The notes under the pieces: generated by a model
The model's database searches: none
Seen by the model: the letters and a program-made list of their open reading frames with translations, nothing else
What the model was told of the DNA's origin: nothing
NCBI GenBank assembly: GCA_002314855.1
Contig: DCHQ01000016.1
Coordinates: forward strand, 17,238-81,237
DNA from: Lachnospiraceae bacterium UBA1748
GTDB taxonomy: Bacteria > Bacillota > Clostridia > Lachnospirales > Lachnospiraceae
Direction: 5' to 3'
Length of the DNA: 64,000 bases
Shown here: positions 45,650 to 55,153 of the stretch, in pieces
Position numbering within the stretch: the first letter of the stretch is position 1
How the letters are laid out: each line of letters opens with the position of its first letter
Translations under genes and position numbers: made by a program

Positions 45650-46567
45650 ATGAGACTGATTACACGTTCTGATTTTGATGGACTTGCATGTGGTGCTCTG
45701 CTACTTGAGGCAGGTGTTATCGACAGCTGGAAATTTGCTCATCCTAAGGATCTTCAGGATGGACTTGTGGAGGTTAATGAAAACGATGTTCTCGCCAACG
45801 TTCCTTTTGTAGAGGGTTGCGGACTTTGGTTTGATCATCACTCTAGTGAGCACGAGCGTAATGAGCTCGAAGGAAAGTACAAGGGTGAAAGCCGTATCAC
45901 TCCTTCATGTGCTCGTATTATTTACGATTATTATGGTGGAAAAGAAAGATTTTCTCACTTTGATGATATGATGGAAGCAGTTGATAAGGTTGATTCTGGT
46001 CACCTTTCAATTGATGAGGTTCTTAATCCTACTGGATGGATTCTCATTGGTTTCCTTATGGATCCAAGAACAGGTCTTGGAAGATGGAGAAACTTCACTA
46101 TTCCTAACTACAAGCTTATGGAAGTACTTATGGAGTGCTGCCGTACAATGAATACCGAAGAGATTCTTGCTCTTCCTGATGTAGTAGAAAGAATAGAAGT
46201 ATATAATGAGCAGACTGAAAAATTCAAAGAAATGGTTACTGCTCATACTAGAGTTGAAAAGGATGTTATCATCTCTGACCTTCGAGGTGTTGATCCAATC
46301 TATTCTGGCAACAGATTTATGATTTACAGTATGTATCCTGAGCAGAATATTTCTGTATGGATTGTTAACGGTAAGGGTGGCGCTGGATGTTCATGTGCTG
46401 TGGGATACAGTATCCTTAACAGAACAAGTAACGTAGATGTTGGTTCACTTATGCTTAAGTATGGCGGCGGCGGACACAAGGCTGTTGGTACATGCCAGTT
46501 CGATGACGCAAGTATGGAAGAAAACGTTCCAAAGCTCATTGACGAAATCGTTAATTATAAAGGATAG
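45650..46567 (+). CDS. DHH-family phosphoesterase
   Basis: A 305-residue DHH/DHHA1 protein. The N-terminal metal motif TRSDFDGLACGALL holds Asp8 and Asp10, the DHH motif is WFDHHSSEH, and the C-terminal DHHA1 block is YGGGGHKAVGTCQF, which binds substrate. Relatives include exopolyphosphatases, nano-RNases and c-di-AMP/pApA phosphodiesterases; the exact substrate is not clear. AAAGGAG is 8 nt before the ATG. It is one of three plus-strand genes, divergent from glnS, with its own promoter and terminator. Confidence 0.85.
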   Translation: MRLITRSDFDGLACGALLLEAGVIDSWKFAHPKDLQDGLVEVNENDVLANVPFVEGCGLWFDHHSSEHERNELEGKYKGESRITPSCARIIYDYYGGKERFSHFDDMMEAVDKVDSGHLSIDEVLNPTGWILIGFLMDPRTGLGRWRNFTIPNYKLMEVLMECCRTMNTEEILALPDVVERIEVYNEQTEKFKEMVTAHTRVEKDVIISDLRGVDPIYSGNRFMIYSMYPEQNISVWIVNGKGGAGCSCAVGYSILNRTSNVDVGSLMLKYGGGGHKAVGTCQFDDASMEENVPKLIDEIVNYKG

Positions 46568-46611
46568 TCTTTATTAAATCATAATTATATTTTTAAAATT
46601 TGTGCATAATT

Positions 46612-46645
46612 AAAGGGTTCGGAATTCCGAACCCTTTATTTTTAT
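46612..46645. terminator. Terminator between the DHH gene and engB
   Basis: A perfect 11-bp stem AAAGGGTTCGG/CCGAACCCTTT with an AATT loop (46612-46637), then TTATTTTTATG on the plus strand. The T-tract for the minus strand is weaker, but it probably serves engB too. Confidence 0.88.
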
Positions 46646-47235
46646 GCTTCACCATTCATATACGAATCAATAAGCTCATATATTTCATCTCTACCCTGTT
46701 TTGTTGTGGCTGAGAATGGAATAATCTTGGTTGTAGATGTTGCCCTGAGTCCTTCACGGACCATTTTAACATGCTTTTGAATCTGGCTTCTATTAATCTT
46801 ATCAAGCTTAGTAGCTATGATAATTGGCTCATAACCATTATGAGTAATCCAGTCATACATCATTTTATCATTAGCACCAGGCTCATGACGAATATCAATA
46901 AGAAGAAATACTGCTCTAAGCATAGGACTCTTATTAAGATAATTCTCAATCATCTTTCCCCACTTAGCTGTTGTTTCTTTACCAACCTTGGCATAACCAT
47001 ATCCTGGCAAATCCACAAAGTAGAGTTCATTATTAATATTGTAAAAATTAATTGTCTGAGTCTTACCTGGTTCTGAACTTGTTCTTGCCAGTGACTTTCT
47101 CTGCATGAGTCCATTAATAAGTGACGACTTACCAACATTACTCTTACCAGCAAATGCAAACTCTGGCTTATCGTTGACTGGAAGTACACTTGTAATACCA
47201 CATACAGTCTCAAGACCTACATTCTTAATAACCAT
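46642..47235 (-). CDS. engB: Ribosome-biogenesis GTPase EngB (YsxC/YihA)
   Basis: A 197-residue Era-like GTPase needed for late assembly of the 50S subunit. G1 is AGKSNVGKSSL, G3 DLPGYGYAKV and G4 ATKLDKI, with a T-loop between. Length is typical. Its ATG overlaps the clpX stop by one base (TAATG). The linkage to clpX is also found in other Firmicutes (lon, clpX, ysxC). Confidence 0.96.
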   Translation of the reverse strand: MVIKNVGLETVCGITSVLPVNDKPEFAFAGKSNVGKSSLINGLMQRKSLARTSSEPGKTQTINFYNINNELYFVDLPGYGYAKVGKETTAKWGKMIENYLNKSPMLRAVFLLIDIRHEPGANDKMMYDWITHNGYEPIIIATKLDKINRSQIQKHVKMVREGLRATSTTKIIPFSATTKQGRDEIYELIDSYMNGEA

Positions 47236-48524
47236 TATTTCGCTACCTTTTTCTTTGAACGCTTAGCCGCTCCTTCTCTATGAACAACTACAGGTTCTCC
47301 ACCATCATCAACTGAGCTCTTGGTAACTATAACACTTTCGATAGTATCATCAGATGGAATACGATACATAATATCCATCATTACATCCTCGAAAATAGAT
47401 CTAAGTCCACGAGCACCAGTCTTGTATTCAAGTGCCTTAGCTGCAACTGCCTTGATAGCATCATCTTCAAAAGTAAGCTTAACATCATCCATATCGAACA
47501 ATGTCTGATACTGCTTAACAAGTGCATTCTTAGGCTCTGTCATGATACGAACAAGTGCATCCTTATCAAGACCCTCAAGCGAAACGCTGATTGGAACTCG
47601 TCCAATAAACTCTGGAATAAGTCCATACTTGATGAAGTCCTGAGTAGTAACTTCCTTGAAAAGTTCAGATACTTCCTTCTCTGATTTCTTCTCTATCTCT
47701 GCATTAAAGCCGATTGAGCGTTTGTTTAATCTAGATTCAATAATTTTCTCTAATCCATCAAACGCACCGCCGCATATGAACAGGATATTAGTTGTATCAA
47801 TCTGGATAAGTTCCTGATGTGGATGCTTACGGCCTCCCTGTGGTGGAACAGATGCTACTGTACCCTCAATAATCTTGAGGAGTGCCTGCTGAACACCTTC
47901 ACCAGATACATCTCTAGTAATAGATACGTTCTCGCTCTTCTTGGTAATCTTATCGATCTCATCGATATAAACAATACCATACTGAGCTCTTTCAATATCA
48001 TAATCAGCTGCCTGAATAAGCTTAAGAAGAATATTCTCTACGTCCTCACCTACATAGCCTGCCTCGGTAAGTGTTGTGGCATCAGCTATAGCAAATGGCA
48101 CGTTAATGACCTTGGCAAGTGTCTGAGCAAGATATGTCTTACCAGAACCTGTAGGTCCAATCATAATAATATTACTCTTCTGAAGCTCAACATCTGTTTT
48201 CTTGGCATTCATTACTCTCTTGTAATGATTGTATACTGCTACAGATAATACCTTCTTGGCAATTTCCTGGCCAATAACATATTCATCAAGAAAGCCCTTG
48301 ATTTCAACTGGCTTCAAAAGTTTGATGTCGCCAACAGCTTCATCTAATTCATCATCACCATCAAAATCGTTTTCAAGCTCTTCCTCAATAATGCCTGCGC
48401 ATATATCAACACATTCATCACAAATATATACTCCTGCAGGTCCCGCAATCATCTTGCGCACCTGACCCTGAGTCTTATTACAGAATGAGCATCTTACTCT
48501 AGATTCGGCTCCTTTACCTGCCAT
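47235..48524 (-). CDS. clpX: ClpX unfoldase
   Basis: A 429-residue AAA+ unfoldase that feeds ClpP. The N-terminal zinc domain has Cys12/Cys15 and Cys34/Cys37 (CSFC...CDEC). Walker A is [11 protein letters not shown], Walker [11 protein letters not shown], pore loop GYVGEDVE, and the ClpP-docking IGF-type tripeptide region lies near [11 protein letters not shown]. It follows clpP by 20 bp and precedes engB, so it is in the middle of tig-clpP-clpX-engB. Confidence 0.97.
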   Translation of the reverse strand: MAGKGAESRVRCSFCNKTQGQVRKMIAGPAGVYICDECVDICAGIIEEELENDFDGDDELDEAVGDIKLLKPVEIKGFLDEYVIGQEIAKKVLSVAVYNHYKRVMNAKKTDVELQKSNIIMIGPTGSGKTYLAQTLAKVINVPFAIADATTLTEAGYVGEDVENILLKLIQAADYDIERAQYGIVYIDEIDKITKKSENVSITRDVSGEGVQQALLKIIEGTVASVPPQGGRKHPHQELIQIDTTNILFICGGAFDGLEKIIESRLNKRSIGFNAEIEKKSEKEVSELFKEVTTQDFIKYGLIPEFIGRVPISVSLEGLDKDALVRIMTEPKNALVKQYQTLFDMDDVKLTFEDDAIKAVAAKALEYKTGARGLRSIFEDVMMDIMYRIPSDDTIESVIVTKSSVDDGGEPVVVHREGAAKRSKKKVAK

Positions 48525-48544
48525 CCCTAATCTCCTAACTCTTC

Positions 48545-49162
48545 TTACTTATCGCCAGCTTCTGGTCTCTTTGTAATAACTGCATCAATAAGACCATATT
48601 CCTTAGCTTCCTCAGCTGTCATCCAGTTATCTCTGTCTGTAGCTGCTGCGATTTCATCATAAGGCTTTCCACAGTTATCTGCTAAGATCTTATTTAACTT
48701 TTCCTTTGTCTTTAAGATGTGCTTAGCTGCTATCTCGATTTCTGTAGCCTGACCCTGAGCACCGCCAAGTGGCTGGTGAATCATGATTTCAGCATTAGGA
48801 AGAGCGTAGCGCTTACCCTTTGTACCACCTGAAAGAAGGAAAGCTCCCATAGAAGCTGCCATACCCATACAGATAGTAGAAACATCACACTTTACAAAGT
48901 TCATTGTATCGTAGATTGCCATACCAGCTGTTACAGAACCACCTGGGCTGTTGATATAGAGCTGGATGTCCTTGTCTGGATCCTCTGCCTCAAGGAAAAG
49001 AAGCTGAGCAACTACAAGACTAGCTGTAAGATCAGTAACCTGATCGCCAAGGAAGATAATTCTTTCCTTTAAAAGTCTAGAGTAGATATCGTAAGAACGC
49101 TCTCCTCTTGATGTCTGCTCTACTACCATAGGTACTAAATCGTTATAAATAAAATTATTCAT
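48545..49162 (-). CDS. clpP: ClpP peptidase subunit
   Basis: A 205-residue serine peptidase that forms the ClpXP/ClpCP barrel. The catalytic residues are Ser104 (GMAASMGAF), His129 (IMIHQPLGG) and an Asp downstream in the helix region TDRDNWM. A short N-terminal propeptide is likely. It lies 135 bp from tig, with a long hairpin in the gap, so it may also have its own promoter. Confidence 0.97.
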   Translation of the reverse strand: MNNFIYNDLVPMVVEQTSRGERSYDIYSRLLKERIIFLGDQVTDLTASLVVAQLLFLEAEDPDKDIQLYINSPGGSVTAGMAIYDTMNFVKCDVSTICMGMAASMGAFLLSGGTKGKRYALPNAEIMIHQPLGGAQGQATEIEIAAKHILKTKEKLNKILADNCGKPYDEIAAATDRDNWMTAEEAKEYGLIDAVITKRPEAGDK

Positions 49163-49228
49163 AATGTCACCCCTTCAATTAACTAAAACAATAATTAGAT
49201 TACTAGTATAAATGCTTTATTTATAATA

Positions 49229-49263
49229 GTAACTATGCAACTACATGATAGTCGCATAGTTAC
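49229..49263 (-). terminator. Long hairpin between tig and clpP
   Basis: A 15-bp stem (49229-49243 with 49249-49263, one mismatch) around a CATGA loop. There is no T-tract after it on the minus strand, so it may be a weak terminator or an RNA-stabilising hairpin that separates Tig and ClpP levels. Confidence 0.5.
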
Positions 49264-49296
49264 GAATAAATACATATTAATGCTGATAGAAGTTAA

Positions 49297-50571
49297 TTAC
49301 TTCTCAACTGCGTTGTTAGCAATGACATCAATTGCCTTCTTAACACAGATATCCTTCTTAAGACCGTCCATCTCTGTTGCTGGGAGAAGCTCCTTAATCT
49401 GAGCAACTTCCATCTTGTATGCATCAGCCATTTCCTTAAGCTCTGCCTCAAGCTCTTCATCAGAAGCTGTGAAGCCTTCTGCTGCAGCTACTGCCTCAAG
49501 AACAAGTCTTGACTGAATGCTCTTCTCAGCACGTGGTCTTGTCTGCTCTGCGAACTGCTCCTTAGTCATACCTGTGAACATGAAGTACTGCTCAAGTGAA
49601 AGACCCTGCATTGAAAGCTGCTGAGCGAAATCGTTAATCATTCTATTAACCTGTGTTTCAACCATAGCTTCTGGAATATCCATTGTAGCCTTCTCAACTA
49701 CTGCCATGATAGCTGCTTCTTCCTTAGCAGACTTAGCTTCGCTTGTCTTCTTCTCCTCAAGCTTAGCCTTAACATCAGCCTTATAAGCATCAACTGAATC
49801 GAAACCAGCGTCATCGATGAAGTCCTCATCAAGCTCTGGAATCTGCTTCTCTTTGATTTCATGAATTACACACTTAAATACTGCTGCCTTACCAGCAAGC
49901 TCCTCAGCCTGATAATCTTCTGGGAAAGTAACGTTAACTTCACACTCTTCATCAACGTTCTTACCAACAAGCTGATCTTCAAAACCTGGAATAAATGATC
50001 CAGAACCAAGTGTAAGGTTGTAGTTCTCACCCTTACCACCTTCGAAAGCAACGCCATCAACGAATCCCTCGAAATCAAGAACAACAAGATCTCCGTCCTT
50101 AGCTGCTCTCTCAACTGATACCTGACGAGCCTGAGCCTCAAGTGCTGACTTAATATCTGCTTCTATATCTTCATCAGTAACTGTTGCATCGATCTTGTCG
50201 ATTTCAACACCCTTGTAATCACCAAGTGTTACTTCTGGCTTAAGAGCAACTTCTGCAGTGAAGATAAATGGCTTACCTGCTTCGATCTGTACTACGTCGA
50301 TCTTAGGCTGAGATACGATTTCTTCCTCGATTTCATCGTATGCCTTCTCGTATGCTTCTGGAATACAGATGTTAGCTGCTTCCTCGAAGAATACTTCCTT
50401 GCCGTACATCTTCTCTACCATTGCACGAGGTACTTTACCCTTTCTGAAACCAGGAATGCTAATCTGTCCCTTCTGCTTCTGGTATGCCTTATCAACTGCT
50501 TTATCAAAATCCTCTACTGAAACCTCAATAGTGATCTTAGCCATATTATGCTCTAACTTCTCGATATTCAT
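49297..50571 (-). CDS. tig: Trigger factor
   Basis: A 424-residue ribosome-bound chaperone and prolyl isomerase. The ribosome-docking motif is near GFRKGKVPRAM, the FKBP-type PPIase domain is about residues 150-240 (DGDLVVLDFEGFVDG), and the C-terminal chaperone arms fill the rest. ATG at 50571 has AGGAGG 10 nt upstream; the in-frame start 15 codons earlier lies before this site. It leads tig-clpP-clpX-engB, a usual order. Confidence 0.96.
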   Translation of the reverse strand: MNIEKLEHNMAKITIEVSVEDFDKAVDKAYQKQKGQISIPGFRKGKVPRAMVEKMYGKEVFFEEAANICIPEAYEKAYDEIEEEIVSQPKIDVVQIEAGKPFIFTAEVALKPEVTLGDYKGVEIDKIDATVTDEDIEADIKSALEAQARQVSVERAAKDGDLVVLDFEGFVDGVAFEGGKGENYNLTLGSGSFIPGFEDQLVGKNVDEECEVNVTFPEDYQAEELAGKAAVFKCVIHEIKEKQIPELDEDFIDDAGFDSVDAYKADVKAKLEEKKTSEAKSAKEEAAIMAVVEKATMDIPEAMVETQVNRMINDFAQQLSMQGLSLEQYFMFTGMTKEQFAEQTRPRAEKSIQSRLVLEAVAAAEGFTASDEELEAELKEMADAYKMEVAQIKELLPATEMDGLKKDICVKKAIDVIANNAVEK

Positions 50572-50628
50572 TGTAAAAAAACCTCCTAAAATATATAGAC
50601 TGCCTCTGCTCGGCACGTCAACTAAGCA

Positions 50629-50658
50629 ATTATATCATAAATGCGTAAGTCAAGTCTA
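50629..50658 (-). promoter_or_regulatory. Possible tig promoter
   Basis: TATAAT (50634-50629) with TAGACT 18 bp upstream on the minus strand. It overlaps the 3' end of the bactofilin gene. Confidence 0.45.
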
Positions 50659-51141
50659 GTTATTTGTAGCGCGCTCCTTAAGATAGTTCTCAAAAAACTG
50701 GGCCGCTTTGCCTTCCTGACTGGCATTTTCAATACCAACCTCACAAACAGCTCCAAGTTCTACCATAATTTCACCAGCCTTAACCTTACCCTTAATAACT
50801 GCTGTTCCACCAACATGAACTCGCTCTAGCACAGTAAGGTCGCCACTTACAGCTCCATCGATATCGGCATTGGTTGCTGAAACATTACCAAGAATAGTAA
50901 CTCCCTCTCCAACGCTTATATAATCATCACACTCTATATCGCTTTCGATTATGCCACTGTCAAGCTCAACTCGGCCAACCTTGATATGCTTTCCCTTGAT
51001 GCTTCCACGAAGCTCTAACGTTCCATCAATATAAACGTCTCCATAAACCTCGCCCTCTACGCAAAGGTTTCCACCTGATTTAATATCACCAGATACAACC
51101 ATGCCTCTAGGTATAAAGCTGCTCTCCATATTATCGCCCAT
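50656..51141 (-). CDS. Bactofilin-family protein
   Basis: A 161-residue protein of the polymer-forming bactofilin (DUF583) family. The centre is a beta-helix of short repeats such as GDIKSGGNLCVEGEVYGDV, LRGSIKGKHI and GAVSGDLTV, with disordered ends. Bactofilins form filaments that place wall enzymes. There is no membrane segment. It follows the phosphatase gene after a terminator. Confidence 0.9.
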   Translation of the reverse strand: MGDNMESSFIPRGMVVSGDIKSGGNLCVEGEVYGDVYIDGTLELRGSIKGKHIKVGRVELDSGIIESDIECDDYISVGEGVTILGNVSATNADIDGAVSGDLTVLERVHVGGTAVIKGKVKAGEIMVELGAVCEVGIENASQEGKAAQFFENYLKERATNN

Positions 51142-51174
51142 TTAAACCCTTCCCACAAATCTTTGTAATCTTAC

Positions 51175-51203
51175 AAAAAGGCCGAATCCCTAGGAGTTCG
51201 GCC
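51175..51203 (-). terminator. Terminator after the phosphatase gene
   Basis: A 7-bp stem GGCCGAA/TTCGGCC with a 10-nt loop, then TTTTTG on the minus strand. Confidence 0.88.
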
Positions 51204-51211
51204 AAATAATA

Positions 51212-52006
51212 CTAATCTTCAAGTAATGGTACATAATATTCTTTGCCAGTATCTAAACAATAGCAACCAAGACGGCTTGATCTACTATTAAGCGCCATAC
51301 CGCAATCAACATCAACAACACTATATCCACGGTAATTCTCTGACTTAAAAATCATACCCTTACCATCCTCTGTCATGTTGTTAAGACGCTGTGTGAAGAT
51401 ATGTCCCACAATATAAATATCACGCTGATAACCAAAAAGCTTTTCTGGAATCTCTCTATTCTTGGTCTTATCAAAAATAGTATCCCATACTATGCTCTCC
51501 ATTGCGGCACGATCAGTTTTCTTATATAAAACCTCGTTACCAAATGCCTTATTGATTGAATAAGAATGAGTAAGCTGATAGCTCTTGCCATCAATCTTAA
51601 TTCTCTTGATAAGTCTACAATTACGAAGGAACTCTTCGATTGACTTTTGCTCCCCAGCTGGTAATCCCAAAAACTCAAGGCATGTACCCTCGCCACCATT
51701 ACATGGGTGAGTCCAAAGCTCAAGAGGGCTAAGACCATCCTCTGTCATATTCGATGGTTCTTTTTCTGCTTCTGTATCTCGAATATGCTCAATAGAATTG
51801 AGAAGCATAACTTCATGATTACCGAGAATAAGCTCAGCATTATCCCTTTTCATAATGTCCTTAATAACATTAATACCATCAGGACCTCGGTCTATACAGT
51901 CACCTAAAACATAGAGAAAATCCTTGCTTGAAAACTTGATTTTCTCGAGCATCTTTTTATATGAATTATACTGTCCGTGAATATCACTAATAACGTATGT
52001 ACTCAT
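51212..52006 (-). CDS. PPP-family metallophosphatase
   Basis: A 264-residue phosphatase. The PPP motifs are SDIHG (D-x-H), LGDCIDRGPDG (GD-x-x-D-R-G) and ILGNHEVM (GNHE), followed by a conserved His block (LTHSYSI). These fit serine/threonine protein phosphatases or ApaH-like enzymes. AAAGG precedes the ATG. It lies 42 bp after a Ser/Thr kinase gene on the same strand, so it may reverse that kinase. Confidence 0.88.
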   Translation of the reverse strand: MSTYVISDIHGQYNSYKKMLEKIKFSSKDFLYVLGDCIDRGPDGINVIKDIMKRDNAELILGNHEVMLLNSIEHIRDTEAEKEPSNMTEDGLSPLELWTHPCNGGEGTCLEFLGLPAGEQKSIEEFLRNCRLIKRIKIDGKSYQLTHSYSINKAFGNEVLYKKTDRAAMESIVWDTIFDKTKNREIPEKLFGYQRDIYIVGHIFTQRLNNMTEDGKGMIFKSENYRGYSVVDVDCGMALNSRSSRLGCYCLDTGKEYYVPLLED

Positions 52007-52048
52007 TGTTCCAACCTTTCTGTATCCATTACTTAACCTAACATCGTA

Positions 52049-53926
52049 TCAGGACTGCATATCTACGATATCATCTTCATTAATACATATGATTGGACGA
52101 ATGCCCATCTTCTTATTAAGATTCCATGGTGTAAGCTTGTTGTTTACAAGAGCATGACCCTCATAACCTTCCTTACACTTGTACGAATCCTCCTGATCAA
52201 TAGGACCTCTTGATCTAAGTCCAAAGCTATTACCTACAGGCTGACCTGAAGCAAGAGCCGCCACATACTGTGAACAAGGTGAATCACCGAAGTTGCCTTC
52301 TTTCTTCTTGCCTCTCTGGTGAGTTCTGTCTGTATCATAGCCATAACGGATTTCTTCGATTGTAGGCAGGTAAACCTTATCATAAGTCGTTCTATCAGAA
52401 AGAACTGATAAAAGTGTACTAATCTGTGTTACCTGAAGTTTTGATTTCTCAGAAGCATTAAATGCTCTTCTTATGAATGCACTATTAAGCCACTCACGAA
52501 TCTTACTTACTTCCCAGTAAATACCGCTCTTTATCTTAGTGATTTCCTTATCACTCATTGTCACATACTTAGGCTGATCGAATGGTCTGTAGTCGAGAAT
52601 ATACTCAGACTGAAGAGTCACTCTCTTGCTGCGAGTTTCAACTACTTTCCAAGGTATGGCATTGAACTTGAAATATTTGTATCCGGATATTTCTTTAATC
52701 TTACCTACGCCCTTCATAACGCCAAGGAAATTACTTTCCTGAGTAGTTTCTTTATAAACAGGCATACGAAGATATTTTTCGCCATCAACTACTGCTACAT
52801 TATCCTCATCATACTCAGCGTATGTGATATCTGAAGTAATCTTAGAACCTGTAACCTCGTTCATTGGATATTCACCCATCCAGATACGTCCGTTGTGATC
52901 ACGAAGAATACGGTCGTCATTCTCCTTAGCCTGTGGAGCATTCTTGGCATCTGGATAGTGTCCATATAAGCCCTTATAAAGTTCATCAATGCTCTGCTGA
53001 CGATCTGCAGCGTCCATTGATAAACCTTTCATGATGGCTGCTGCCACCTTCTTATCTATCGTAATAGTATATTGCGAAATATCTATTAACTCGTCCTTCT
53101 CATTACGCTCATAAGATGACTGAGGAACATCGCCTGTCATCATACAGTAAAGAGTAGCACATATACCATATATATCAGTCCATGGTCCCTGCTCAGATAT
53201 CTTACTAAGCATCTGCTCAAGCGGAGCAAATCCCCACTTTCCAAGGAACACCTGCTGACTGCTTACTCCAAGTTTCTTAGAGCCACCAAAGTCAATGAGC
53301 TTAACCTGTCCATCCTCATCCATCATGATATTATCTGGACTGATATCTCTGTGGATAAGGCCTGACTTATGAAGCTTACCAAGAATATTGATAACTGGCT
53401 CCATAAGATCAAGAGATTCCTGAACTCCAAGCCAACCACCATGCTTGTCTATATACTTACGAAGGTTACCTGACTCAAGGAATTCCATGATAAGATAACC
53501 TGTGTTATTTTCATAAAACAGATCCTTGATTGCAACAATACCAGGGAACTTAGAAAACTCAGCAAGTATACGTGCCTCACGCAGGTATGCTGTGGTTTCT
53601 CTCTGATATTCTTCACTATTAACTTCATCGAGAACGAGTACAGTCTTACCGTCATCGCTTCGATCTACCATTTCATCTGGGAAAAATTCCTTAACAGCCA
53701 CTCTATACTCAAGAAGCATATCGTAACCAATATAGGTAATACCATAACCACCCTTACCTAGGATATTACCAATAAGAATCTTGTTGTTTAGAACTGTTCC
53801 AGGAGCAAGTGCCTTAGACCAAGTTAGCTGACCAGCCTTCTCCTTACCACAGTATGGACAGATACCAAGGTCATCACTGACCTTCATACATCTCAAACAA
53901 AGTTTTCCGATTTCACCTAATTCCAT
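52049..53926 (-). CDS. Ser/Thr protein kinase with zinc ribbon and DUF6273-like domain
   Basis: A protein of about 625 residues. A zinc ribbon opens it (CLRC...CPYC). The Hanks kinase domain covers about residues 40-310, with glycine loop LGKGGYGITYIG, Lys in VAVKEFFP, catalytic HRDISPDNIMM and DFGG (Mg loop with a second Gly). The C-terminal third (about 400-625) resembles DUF6273: FNAIPWKVVE, SEYILDYRPFD, and KIREWLNSAFIRRAF. There is no membrane segment, so unlike PASTA kinases it is cytoplasmic. ATG at 53926 and TTG at 53932 are both possible starts. The phosphatase gene follows by 42 bp. Confidence 0.88.
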   Translation of the reverse strand: MELGEIGKLCLRCMKVSDDLGICPYCGKEKAGQLTWSKALAPGTVLNNKILIGNILGKGGYGITYIGYDMLLEYRVAVKEFFPDEMVDRSDDGKTVLVLDEVNSEEYQRETTAYLREARILAEFSKFPGIVAIKDLFYENNTGYLIMEFLESGNLRKYIDKHGGWLGVQESLDLMEPVINILGKLHKSGLIHRDISPDNIMMDEDGQVKLIDFGGSKKLGVSSQQVFLGKWGFAPLEQMLSKISEQGPWTDIYGICATLYCMMTGDVPQSSYERNEKDELIDISQYTITIDKKVAAAIMKGLSMDAADRQQSIDELYKGLYGHYPDAKNAPQAKENDDRILRDHNGRIWMGEYPMNEVTGSKITSDITYAEYDEDNVAVVDGEKYLRMPVYKETTQESNFLGVMKGVGKIKEISGYKYFKFNAIPWKVVETRSKRVTLQSEYILDYRPFDQPKYVTMSDKEITKIKSGIYWEVSKIREWLNSAFIRRAFNASEKSKLQVTQISTLLSVLSDRTTYDKVYLPTIEEIRYGYDTDRTHQRGKKKEGNFGDSPCSQYVAALASGQPVGNSFGLRSRGPIDQEDSYKCKEGYEGHALVNNKLTPWNLNKKMGIRPIICINEDDIVDMQS

Positions 53927-54086
53927 AACCAATTATTACCTTCTATAGCCTTTATAATTGCATGCGCAAAAATGCACAGAATGACAAAAATTATACAATT
54001 GTATTATACACTAAACTATAGGATTATTTCCACTATATTTAGGGGAATAATTCTAGATAAATACCCCAAAAACTCTATAATTTGTA

Positions 54087-55094
54087 TTAAATAACCTTAA
54101 TTAACCACTCATATGCCATATCAGGCCATTTGCTAACATCTTCATATGGATTTTCGAAAGACTCTTCCATGGTTTTTTCGTCTATTTTATCTGCTTCTTT
54201 GAACCATGGTGATCCCTCTGAAAAGAACTGCTCAATAATCTCATTTGTTCTTTTTTCTGAAACCTTAATGCCCCTACCATCGCGCACTGCATTAGTCGCA
54301 AGCTTAAGCTGCTCGAATGTATAATCCTCGCCGTGTCTTCCAAGATAGAAATCCTTATTAGATACAGAAAGGCCATGAGGCCCATATGGAAACGCATGAA
54401 GAGTGTGTGGTATATTTTTCGCTGCTAATGCTGCTGCCATAAGATAACTATTTTCAATAGGCACCAGGTCATCTGTTACTGTCTGCCAAATAAAGCATGG
54501 AGGAGTATCAGGTGAAACATTTTTCTCAATGCTATAGTAGTCTCTTTTCTCCTTACTGGCATCAGCTCCAACAAGCGCCTCTATGGATGAAGGATGTGTT
54601 TTATCACCAGATGTTATTACTGGATAAGAAAGAATAGCTGCATCTGGTCTGTTAGAAAACTTCGAAAGAGCCACGTCCTCTTCTATCACATCATCATAGT
54701 GCACGCATAAGCTTCCACACAAATGGCCTCCTGCAGAAAAGCCACATATTACAAGTCTGTCCGGGTCGATATTAAATTCACCGCTTCTACTTCGTATTAA
54801 TCTTACAGCTCGTGATATATCTTTAAGTGGCTGATTTAAAAGAGGAATGGAAAATGTAATATCTGTTGTATAAGACAAAACAAAGGCATTCATCCCCTTT
54901 TCATAAAAGGTCTTCGCTACCACCTCTGCTTCTGATGGCACAACCATACAGTATCCGCCTCCTGGTACTACGAGCATGCAATCACGAACCTCATCATCAT
55001 CATGAATATAAGTCCTTATATTCGGTTCAAAGCCATAAGCCGCTTCGTAGCTGTATTCTCCCTTGTTCCAAATATTAATTCTTGTATGCTTCAT
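54087..55094 (-). CDS. Alpha/beta hydrolase (BD-FAE/esterase type)
   Basis: A 335-residue hydrolase. The oxyanion block is VVPGGGYCMV, the nucleophile elbow GFSAGGHLCG, and the end has an Asp (TDDLVPIENS) and a His (YGPHGLS), giving a complete triad. This pattern is common in acetyl-xylan or carbohydrate esterases of gut and rumen bacteria. There is no signal peptide, so it acts inside the cell. The ATG at 55094 has GGAGG 5 nt upstream; the longer in-frame start overlaps the terminator of the kinase gene. Confidence 0.82.
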   Translation of the reverse strand: MKHTRINIWNKGEYSYEAAYGFEPNIRTYIHDDDEVRDCMLVVPGGGYCMVVPSEAEVVAKTFYEKGMNAFVLSYTTDITFSIPLLNQPLKDISRAVRLIRSRSGEFNIDPDRLVICGFSAGGHLCGSLCVHYDDVIEEDVALSKFSNRPDAAILSYPVITSGDKTHPSSIEALVGADASKEKRDYYSIEKNVSPDTPPCFIWQTVTDDLVPIENSYLMAAALAAKNIPHTLHAFPYGPHGLSVSNKDFYLGRHGEDYTFEQLKLATNAVRDGRGIKVSEKRTNEIIEQFFSEGSPWFKEADKIDEKTMEESFENPYEDVSKWPDMAYEWLIKVI

Positions 55095-55114
55095 AACAGC
55101 CTCCATAAACAGAA

Positions 55115-55146
55115 TATAGCAGCCTGCCATAAAGCAAGCTGCTATA
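55115..55146 (-). terminator. Hairpin after the sensor kinase gene
   Basis: A 13-bp stem (55115-55127 with 55134-55146, one G-T pair). The T-tract on the minus strand is short (TTCTGTTT), and the ATG of the hydrolase gene follows 21 bp later. Confidence 0.65.
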
Positions 55147-55153
55147 TATTATT

